Source: Fragilariopsis cylindrus CCMP1102
Taxonomy: Eukaryota > Bacillariophyta > Bacillariophyceae > Bacillariales > Bacillariaceae
Assembly: GCA_900095095.1 (NCBI GenBank)
Contig: FMBT01000302.1
Coordinates: forward strand, 124,001-188,000
DNA: 64,000 nt
Reading direction: 5' to 3'
The notes beneath the pieces are model-generated. The model was not told where the DNA came from. It saw only the letters and a program-made list of their open reading frames with translations, and made no database searches. Position 1 is the stretch's first letter, and every line of letters begins with the position of its first letter. Position numbers and translations under genes: made by a program. Shown one piece after another: positions 56,583-64,000 of this stretch.

Positions 56583-57873
56583 ATGACAGCTGCTACTACA
56601 ACGGGGTCCTCGTCATCATCGACCGACGTAGTCTCATCGCCTGATGCTGCTGTAGTAGTAGTAGTAGTTAGTAGTTCCTTGTGGAAACGATCGGCACAAT
56701 CTGCCTTTCGTGGTGGTATTTCAGGTTGTATTGCAATGATCTTACAAGTAATACTACTAATGTGGTTACGAACTGTGGTAAATTATCAATACAAAACTGG
56801 TGTCGGTATAAAAGATGCATTCCAAATTTTGTATAACGAAGGTGGTATACCAAGATTTTATCGTGGTGTATCATTTGCTCTTATTATTGGTCCAATTTCA
56901 CGGTTTGGTGATACAGCAGCAAATGAAGGTATAAATGATTTGTGTTCATCCAGTTATTTCGACAACACCACTCGTCGTCGTCGTCAATTGCCCGTGTGGG
57001 TTGTTACCTTTTTTGCTGCATTAGTTGCAGCTATGTGGCGAGTTGTCATTACACCCTTAGATACCATTAAGACAACATTACAAGTATCGGGTTCCACAGG
57101 ATGGAATATATTAATATCTAAAATTAGCAAGTATGGAATCCAAGTTTTATGGTCTGGCGCATTCGGCAACTGGCTAGCAAATATATTAGGATACTATCCT
57201 TGGTGTAAGTTGTATTAAAAGCAATACAATCAAGAGAAACTATATAGTGGCATCATCATCGTCATTGTCAAACAATTACATCTACAGGAACCTGCATTAC
57301 TACTGTGTTTCCCTCCTCTTACTCATCTTTTGTTTCTCGTTGTCTCTTCTTCTTCCCCCAACAGTTGTTGTAAATAATGGGTTAGAAAAACGACTACCGC
57401 AACCCATTCGTCCACCACAACGAGATAATAATATACATAAAGAAAAGAAATATCAACGATCTAAATTAATTCGTAGAGCATTTATTGGATTGTGTTCCTC
57501 CTTTGTATCTGATTGTATATCGAATGGTATACGCGTTATTAAGACCTACAAACAAACATCGGATGTACCCATAACATACGTAGAGGCAATATTAGAATTA
57601 TTCCATCAAAGTAATAATGGTTTATCATTCTTATATCGAGGATTAGAATTAAAATTGGTATGTAATTGTTTAAGTGGAATTTTATTTTCAATTCTCTGGA
57701 AAATGTTTATGGAACGAATGAATAATAATGATGGTAATAATAATAACGCGCCAACATTATCACCATCACCGATACTATCCACTACCAACAGTAGCAGTAT
57801 CGATGATGATAATAGTGTCCATGGCCAAACAGTAAACGACGAAGAAGAGAATATCCCCTTACTGACAGGCTAG
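56583..57873 (+). CDS. Mitochondrial-carrier-like membrane protein
   Basis: Two exons, 56583-57204 and 57365-57873 (intron 57205-57364, GTAAGT...AACAG), 1131 nt, 376 residues. I start at ATG 56583; an in-frame extension upstream is low-complexity and overlaps the 73-bp repeat. The signature PLDTIKTTLQVSG is the P-x-[DE]-x-x-[KR] carrier motif, followed by YGIQVLWSGAFGNWLANILGYYPWF across the splice junction. First and third repeats are degenerate: the first lacks the Px[DE] motif (MLWLRTVVNYQYK with GIPRFYRG downstream) and the third reads SDCISNGIRVIKTYKQ with LSFLYRGLELKL. So it is a diverged SLC25-type protein. Substrate unknown. The C-terminal tail is Asn/Ser-rich and acidic. Confidence 0.7.
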
Positions 57874-58523
57874 TGAAACTGCAATATACCCCGCCAATTT
57901 CGCTATCCATTGTTCAAACGATGCATAGCACACATTACGACTGCCTTTTTAAATTATGTGGTCATGCTAAAAGTCGTTTGCAGTAAGAAGAAAGAACTTG
58001 CATTGACAAGTACTATATAACAATCGTACTAGTTTCAGACCAAAAATGGCAACACCGTTCTGAAAAGAAAAATATCTTCGTCCAGGGTTGAGGAAGTTTA
58101 ATTTCGATCCAACCAAGCACATCAACGCAATACTTCTTGTTACAACTTTTTCTAATAGCACAACAATTCGAGAAACAAACCGAACAATCAAAAGTTGTAA
58201 AGACTATCTAAAAAAAAAACAATGTAATACTTAAAGATATTTTTTGTGTCATTATTTTTCTAACTGTCGGGCAAATCATCATTACAATACACCAACTACT
58301 AGTACCATTCTTGTACGTTACACTAACTCTACAAATGATGAAATGAAATGAATGAATCGAATTTTCATTGAAATCATGTACATATAATATATTTATTTAA
58401 CTTGACCACATAAATTATTATTATCTTTAGTCATTGTTGCTGTTGCCGTTGTGCTAAATAACTGATTTTACTTTTACGAATATACCACGAAACGACCGAC
58501 CATCACTGTACCATGCAATCAAT
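57874..58523. other. Convergent 3' spacer
   Basis: Between the convergent carrier-like and NST-repeat genes. No coding sequence or notable repeat is seen. Confidence 0.4.
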
Positions 58524-59276
58524 TCAATATACTGATGATGAGGAGGATGCAGTAATAACGATTGATACTGCTAGTGCGATTACCAAAACAACAGAGTGTG
58601 CCGATCCGCCAGTAGCAGTAGTAGTTGCAGCAGCAGAATCTTCCATTGTTGTTGATAGTAGTTCTACGGTTTCGTCCAAGTCTGGAGAAGAATGATCAGT
58701 ATCATGCTAGAATAACGGCAATCAAGCAAATGTTAGAGAAGTCCTAAGCGACACATATTTCGATATTGATACTTCTCGATTACAAAAACTCACATTATGT
58801 CCCTCAATACCATGATCGTTGTATTCGTTAGGTTCAGTTTCAGTTTCAGTTTCACTGGAATCATCCATACCATCAACGTCGTTACTACTAGTAGTAGTAG
58901 AATTAAAACTACTAGTAGTAGTAGAATTAAAACTACTAGTAGTAGTAGAATTAAAACTACTAGTAGTAGTAGAATTAAAACTACTAGTAGTAGTAGAATT
59001 AAAATCACTATCTCCACCATCAACATCCTCCTCCATCATAGTCCTCCTAGTAGAATATTGGATGGAAATGATTTGTTCGGTATCAGCAACATCAACGGCA
59101 TTATTATCAGCAATAAATTCCACTGCTTCGACAAATCCATATTTTGATGAGGATGGGGCTGATGGCGCCAATATTAATAGTAACAATAAACACCCAACAC
59201 CAAGGACAGTGCTGCTGCTGCTGGTAGCGCGATTCATAATATTAGAGTTTTTATTGTTACGACTGCTAATACGCAT
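58524..59276 (-). CDS. Secreted single-pass membrane protein with FNSTTTSS repeats
   Basis: Two exons, 59276-58794 and 58706-58524, intron 58707-58793 (GTGAGT...TCTAG, 87 nt), 666 nt, 221 residues. Without splicing the frame ends shortly after exon 1; the splice adds HDTDHSSPDLDETVELL, a Thr/Ala linker, a membrane helix SVVLVIALAVSIVITA and a very short tail, which makes a sensible type I protein. Signal peptide: VLGVGCLLLLLILAPSA. The middle has five 24-bp repeats (58893-59011) encoding FNSTTTSS, each an N-glycosylation sequon among potential O-glycosylation sites, followed by an acidic SETETETE stretch. Function unknown; likely a heavily glycosylated surface protein. Confidence 0.6.
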
Positions 59277-60086
59277 GCTGATATGTTGCCCTTATTGTTT
59301 TATTGGTATGTAACGTACTAGATATCTAGCTATACAAGTAGCAATAAGAAACACGCTTTCGGAAAAAGAAGATAATGTTGTCTATGCAAGGAAGCAATTG
59401 CTGTACAATTGTAGAGCTGAATTAATCAATTTGCTCGTCTTTATGTTTTATTGTTTTGTTGCCCGCCGATGACGTGGTTCATCGGATTTTCACATAGGGA
59501 CAAAAAAAAATTTGGTCACGCGCGAGTTTCTATTTTTACACAAAGAAGGTTGTTCCTCCTACATTTTTTCTTGGTAATTTGGCCGTACAGGCTTACATAC
59601 TTCCACCTGTCAGTCACACTTAGTAAACAAAGCAGCAGCATAAGTACAGTACAGTGATGTTCTGATTTTTTTCCGAACATGTACCGTCAGGGGTAATAAT
59701 TATATACCCCTGTGTACCGTACTGTCAGTAGATCATGAATTAATCATCTCCTCTCATCTCCTACAGAGTCTACCGAGTCTACAGAGTAGTCAGTATAGTC
59801 AACAAACAACGATGACAATGACGTTGACGATGAGGATAACGATAACGACATTTACCCATTCTGATCTCGTATATACTGAACTGTACTCTAAGGTAGTGCA
59901 TTTCCCAGAAACTCAATAACATGTGTTGCATATTATAGTATACTGAAGTACATACAATGCACTATTCAAAGGAAAAGCATCGAAATGAATTAAATGTACT
60001 GGTATTATATCAAACTAATTACAATACACAACGCATGTATTTACATTTTATTGATTATATGATAAGTAGCATAAATATATCATGAA
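59277..60086. other. Intergenic, no gene seen
   Basis: Promoter side of the NST-repeat gene and 3' flank of the helicase. Contains AGAGTCTACCGAGTCTACAG short repeats near 59765 and AT-rich sequence before 60086. Confidence 0.4.
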
Positions 60087-63080
60087 TCATCTCAATTTCC
60101 AAATAATTCCAAGCTCTTCAAGTCGACGTATACGTTCAACATCTACTAGTTTTCCTGTTTTCATTTGAATACGCTGTGTATTGAACCAACGTCCAAGACT
60201 TTCTCCATCTTCTTCATGTCCTCGTGGAACATTACAATTACCTTCCCTTGCTTTGTACTCAACAAGAAGTGTATACATATCATCCCACTGTTGGGAAAAT
60301 ACATCCCAAACAACACCAGTCTTCTCTAATCTACGTATACATTCAGCATCTACAAGTGTTCCTTTTTTCTTATTAGCACGCTGTTTCCTCAACCAATTTC
60401 CAAGATTTTCTCCATCTTCTTCATGTCCTTTTGGAACATTACAATTACCTTCCCTTTCTTTGTATTTAACAAGAAGTGTATACATATCATCCCACTGTTT
60501 GGATAATACATCCCAAACAACACCAATCTTCTCTAATCGATGTATACATTCAGCATCTAGTGTTCCATTTTTCTTTTTAATACGCTGTCTATTCAACCAT
60601 AATCCAAGATTTCCTCCATCTCCTTTATGTCTATGCGGAACATTACAATTACCTTCCCTTTCTTTGTATTTGACAAGAACTGTATACATATCATCCCACT
60701 GTTTGGATAATACATTCCATACAACACCAATCTTCTCCAGTCGATTGATACGTTCAACATATAGCGTTCCTTTCTTCTTACTAATACGCTGTGTATCCAA
60801 CCATACTCCAAGACGATTTTTTCCATATTCTTTATGTCCATGGGGAACATTACAATTACCTTCACGATCATTGTACACCAAAAGTAATTTGTACATCTTG
60901 TCCCAGTTATTTTGACTCCTGCACACATTTATTGCACGATTCATCATATTACTTTTCATTTCTATTGACCAACCTGATGGAAGAACAAATGCTTCTAAGA
61001 TACGTTCAGGAAACTCATCTCCCTTCAAACCTCTTTTTAATCTAGACATTTTTTGGATCACAGATAAAACATCTTGACGCAACTCGGGATCTTCACTAAC
61101 AATTGCTTGGAATGAATAAAAGAAATTTTTGTAATTGTCATTCGTAGTTGTTTCGTCGTCTTCACCGTCATTGCCATCATTGTCAAAGCCACCATCAGTT
61201 ACTGGCATGGGAATAAGAACATACCCACATTCTTTACCAGGTGCCTTTCGGCTAACTCTTCCAATCATTTGTCTTGACGAGACATAACTCTCTACAGGAT
61301 CAGCCATAACAACTAAATTCCAATGTGGTTCATCAACGCCCACTGATAATATCTTACAATTTGATAGGAGAGACTTGTCAGAATTTCTTGCATCATTTAA
61401 TATTTGTTCTCTACAAGAAGCACTCATTTTACCATTCACATTAAATACAGAAACAAAGTTATTTCTAAAGATATCGTTATTGCTGCTGCTGCTGCTGCTG
61501 CTGCTGCCGCCAAAGACATCTCTGTATGTATCTGCAAATGTACTCGCACGGTTGTTATTCGAATGGAATGATACAGCGTGACTTATGTTATACTTATGGA
61601 ATGCTGCTTGTACAGCAAAAGGAACCAATGGATCATATTTTGTATTCATTGTTGTTGTTATTGGGTTATCCAATACGGTACGTTGTTGTTGAATTTGTCT
61701 TTGGGTGGCGTCAATTACTACGTTAGATTCTTGTAGTATATATTCAATCTCATCTTTATCCATAACGATCAGTTTGATGGGCACTGTAACGTTTTGTTCA
61801 ACGCTTTGTTTTTGTGTCCTTCGTACGATACACGGTCCAAATAAATGCTTGTTAAAGAATCTACGGACAGGTTCTTGTTGTTGTGATAATGACAATGTTG
61901 ATGTTGGTATAATTGTTCGTCCATCATCTAAATTTTGTTTAGATGCAAATACACCAACACATCTTGGATTATCATTATAATCTCGTGGTGTTGCTGTTAA
62001 AAAGAACCTATACGAAATTGGTATATTAGTATCATCTAATCCATATCCAGTTTGTTTACTAGTCCCTTCCATCGTATGTGCCTCATCAAAAATACCAAAT
62101 TCAATTGTCATCTTATTATTGTTACCATTATTACTATTGTTGTCGATACTGTCGTTGATTTTCGATATCGCTTCTCCGACATGTTTCAATGATGCGTACG
62201 TACAAACTAATATCTTAATATTGCTCTCAGGTGATGATATCGATTTTGATAGTAAAAAGTCACTAATTGTATCTGATGATGTTGTATAAAATTCTGTACG
62301 ATTTGATTTACTTGCAACAATCAATCTATCATCAAGTGAAATGTTATTTGACAGTAATGGATAATTATCAAAATCTTTTAAAAATTGATCAACTAGAATC
62401 AAGGTTGGTGTAACAAACATTACAATACGTGTTGTTGCTATTGTTGATGATGATGCCCAATGCAATTGCTGCTGTTGGGGTGGTTTCATTTGTAACATTC
62501 GTGTTAATACCATTAAGGAAAGTTGTGTTTTACCCCATCCTGGTGGAAGTTGAACATTCCCTCGACGATGAATTTCTTCCTCGTCGTCAATATTATTACT
62601 ATTATTGTTTTTATTCTTATTAGAACGTGATATTGAAAAATGATCAATAATACGATCAACAATCTCATCATGACGACCATCATCGTTTATTGATGATGAT
62701 GAAATCTCTTCCTCTTCTTCTTCTGTATAGATTTCCTCTTCGTCGACACAGCTGTTACCGTCCTCATCGTACTGTTCGTTAACTACTACGCTGTTACGAA
62801 AGATCCTCCGTGGCGGTGAGGACGATAATAAAGACGTTGCTAGCATTATCTCTTTATTATTGATTATTTCTGTGTTAATATTTCTGTTATAAGATGTTAC
62901 ATTAGTAATCGTTGTAGGCTCTGACAATAATACAGATGATGACTTCCATAAAGTGTTGGACATTATCATCAGTCTTCGTCGTCGTCCTGATCTTTCAGAT
63001 AAAAAATAATGAAGTCGTTGCATTCGAAATAAATTTCCCATTGTCTTGGACACTACGTGTGACGGCATCACCACCACCAC
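60087..63080 (-). CDS. SF2 helicase with four C-terminal HA domains
   Basis: Single exon, 997 residues. The N-terminus is basic and Ser-rich and could be an organelle presequence. Helicase motifs in order: Walker A PPGWGKTQLSLM (~180), motif Ia FVTPTLILVDQF, DEAH box in FGIFDEAHTMEG (~331), motif III FFLTATPRDY, motif V region SVGVDEPHWNLVVMADP, and motif VI RQMIGRVSRKAP. This resembles the SF2 helicases of restriction-enzyme/plasmid type. From ~718 to the end come four HA (PF03457) units of about 69 residues, each W..MY.LLV.Y..REGNCNVP.GH...G..LG.WL..QR..KK.GTL....I.RLE..GVVW. The units are about 75 percent alike, so they arose by recent tandem duplication. HA domains are thought to bind nucleic acid. 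The gene is intact, and its partner genes are unknown. Confidence 0.85.
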   Translation of the reverse strand: MVVVMPSHVVSKTMGNLFRMQRLHYFLSERSGRRRRLMIMSNTLWKSSSVLLSEPTTITNVTSYNRNINTEIINNKEIMLATSLLSSSPPRRIFRNSVVVNEQYDEDGNSCVDEEEIYTEEEEEEISSSSINDDGRHDEIVDRIIDHFSISRSNKNKNNNSNNIDDEEEIHRRGNVQLPPGWGKTQLSLMVLTRMLQMKPPQQQQLHWASSSTIATTRIVMFVTPTLILVDQFLKDFDNYPLLSNNISLDDRLIVASKSNRTEFYTTSSDTISDFLLSKSISSPESNIKILVCTYASLKHVGEAISKINDSIDNNSNNGNNNKMTIEFGIFDEAHTMEGTSKQTGYGLDDTNIPISYRFFLTATPRDYNDNPRCVGVFASKQNLDDGRTIIPTSTLSLSQQQEPVRRFFNKHLFGPCIVRRTQKQSVEQNVTVPIKLIVMDKDEIEYILQESNVVIDATQRQIQQQRTVLDNPITTTMNTKYDPLVPFAVQAAFHKYNISHAVSFHSNNNRASTFADTYRDVFGGSSSSSSSSNNDIFRNNFVSVFNVNGKMSASCREQILNDARNSDKSLLSNCKILSVGVDEPHWNLVVMADPVESYVSSRQMIGRVSRKAPGKECGYVLIPMPVTDGGFDNDGNDGEDDETTTNDNYKNFFYSFQAIVSEDPELRQDVLSVIQKMSRLKRGLKGDEFPERILEAFVLPSGWSIEMKSNMMNRAINVCRSQNNWDKMYKLLLVYNDREGNCNVPHGHKEYGKNRLGVWLDTQRISKKKGTLYVERINRLEKIGVVWNVLSKQWDDMYTVLVKYKEREGNCNVPHRHKGDGGNLGLWLNRQRIKKKNGTLDAECIHRLEKIGVVWDVLSKQWDDMYTLLVKYKEREGNCNVPKGHEEDGENLGNWLRKQRANKKKGTLVDAECIRRLEKTGVVWDVFSQQWDDMYTLLVEYKAREGNCNVPRGHEEDGESLGRWFNTQRIQMKTGKLVDVERIRRLEELGIIWKLR

Positions 63081-63328
63081 ACTGCAGCGTAAGACATGTA
63101 GTCGTTCCTGTTGTTACTGACAGATGATGATGATTGTGGAATACAAATGCATCAACTTTTGGAATAAAAATAAAAGATAATATACAGTATCGGAAGCATC
63201 AAAATGAGGTAACAATAATAATAATGATGTAATGGAGCGCCCCCAAAACTCAAATACACAAATCACAATTTGTGTGTTACTGCCCAAAACTCTTTCATGT
63301 AAAACCTAAATCATGCCAATATAAAAAC
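63081..63328. other. 5' flank of the helicase
   Basis: Contains ACACAAATCACAATTTGTGTGT, an imperfect palindrome near 63255-63276. No gene is seen. Confidence 0.4.
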
Positions 63329-63525
63329 TAAATCATGCCCAAATTTTACTAGGATTTGTTAGTCTAGTTTATAATAACAACTTTAGCATCAAGTATATAC
63401 ACCTAAAAAATCATTTTTTTGGAATAAAATACTATGGAGTTTACAATTGATCTATTGGATGGAGGATTGTTATATTCCTTAGTCTCCTAAGCCTACTGGT
63501 ATCTCATAATGCAGGCTCACACACA
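63329..63525. repeat. Dispersed repeat, copy B
   Basis: Same family and orientation as 26343-26560; see the shared blocks described there. Here it is not followed directly by the tandem array. Confidence 0.8.
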
Positions 63526-63847
63526 GCACACATCAAATAACCCAACAAAATGGCCCATTTGCAGTGTTTTGTGGACATACCGTATGCTCGAACAGGTGAA
63601 TCATCCCAAAATATGTGGATGGGATGCACAATGTATACCAAAGAGAACTAGCTCTTGGTACTTTGTATTGATGATCCAGCTTAGGTGCGCATAAAAGTTC
63701 AAAACCCTGTTTTGGAGCCTAAATGGTCCATTTTTGGTTAATAATGCGGCCCTACAACTTCATAGCCTCCATAGAAACCTAAGCATTATGTGGACCTTGT
63801 AGGTATAGATACAGTGGAGGCTAGTAAACCCGGCCCATCTGGTGTTG
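63526..63847. other. Unique sequence between repeat blocks
   Basis: Not found next to the array at 26.5-27.5 kb. No coding potential is seen. Confidence 0.35.
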
Positions 63848-64000
63848 TATCTGCAACCCTTTCAAATGAGATATTTTCAAATGAGATATTTTGTTGTCCA
63901 TTTTATTAGAAAATCATGTTATTTGTGTACCTTCCACATCAGCAAAATACATATCATTCAGCAACCACAAAAGCAGAAAAGTTGTAAGAGGCAAACACAA
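63848..64000. repeat. Inverted, edge-truncated unit of the ~195-bp repeat
   Basis: The reverse complement reads TTGTGTTTGCCTC..ACTTTTCTGC..TGTGGTTGC..GGTACACAAATAACA, then AAAATATCTCATTTGAAAG twice, then GGTTGCAG: the unit of the 26.6-27.5 kb array. It runs off the window. Confidence 0.8.

Noticed and set aside
58513-58695. Plus-strand 60-codon protein
   Set aside because: It overlaps the second exon of the minus-strand NST-repeat gene, which has a splice-consistent frame and a membrane helix.

Overview
The window looks like nuclear DNA of a stramenopile, most probably a diatom. The reasons are: AT-rich DNA with short GT-AG introns (about 80-290 nt), long acidic, Asn/Ser-rich and poly-Q stretches in proteins, Pro-Ser stalk proteins, a heat-shock-factor gene, several 'helicase-associated' (HA, PF03457) domains, and a DUF3494 ice-binding domain of the kind known from sea-ice diatoms. 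I see no rRNA, tRNA or CRISPR, and no convincing retroelement. Most exon junctions given here were worked out by hand; in the unbroken spliced genes the summed exon lengths are divisible by three.

Layout. 0.7-3.5 kb: P-loop GTPase with C-terminal HA domains (+). 3.8-5.2 kb: secreted CIA30-domain membrane protein (-). 6.2-8.1 kb: GT17-like glycosyltransferase (-). 8.9-10.1 kb: Mpv17/PMP22 family (+). 10.4-12.4 kb: unknown acidic protein (-). 13.1 kb: compact EEP-type nuclease/phosphatase (+). 15.1-17.7 kb: prolyl 4-hydroxylase with Sel1 repeats (-). 19.1-21.3 kb: M6 metalloprotease (+). 21.4-26.0 kb: dynactin p150Glued (-). 26.0-31.2 kb: gene-poor tract with a ~195-bp satellite-like repeat. 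31.2-35.5 kb: membrane-anchored SDR/epimerase-like protein (+). 36.0-36.8 kb: GC-rich secreted-protein gene lying between two 198-bp direct repeats. 37.1-39.1 kb: ankyrin-like protein (-). 39.9-40.9 kb: tetraspan protein (+). 41.4-42.8 kb: HSF DNA-binding domain fused to an HA domain (-). 42.8-45.9 kb: mostly non-coding. 45.9-49.3 kb: IgGFc-binding-like domain + Pro-Ser stalk + DUF3494 ice-binding domain (-). 50.4 kb: F-box-like/LRR (+). 51.7-53.9 kb: MATE transporter (-). 54.5 kb: SET-domain protein (+). 56.6-57.9 kb: mitochondrial-carrier-like protein (+). 58.5-59.3 kb: secreted protein with NST repeats and a single membrane helix (-). 60.1-63.1 kb: SF2 helicase with four HA repeats (-). The right edge carries a second, rearranged copy of the 26-kb repeat family.

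The most interesting signals are (1) the apparent ice-adhesin architecture at 45.9-49.3 kb, (2) the HA module joined to three unrelated partners (GTPase, HSF, helicase) within 63 kb, and (3) the direct-repeat-flanked GC-rich gene at 36 kb. Several host genes carry single-base frame breaks, often in homopolymers. I read these mainly as assembly indels, but some could be real lesions.
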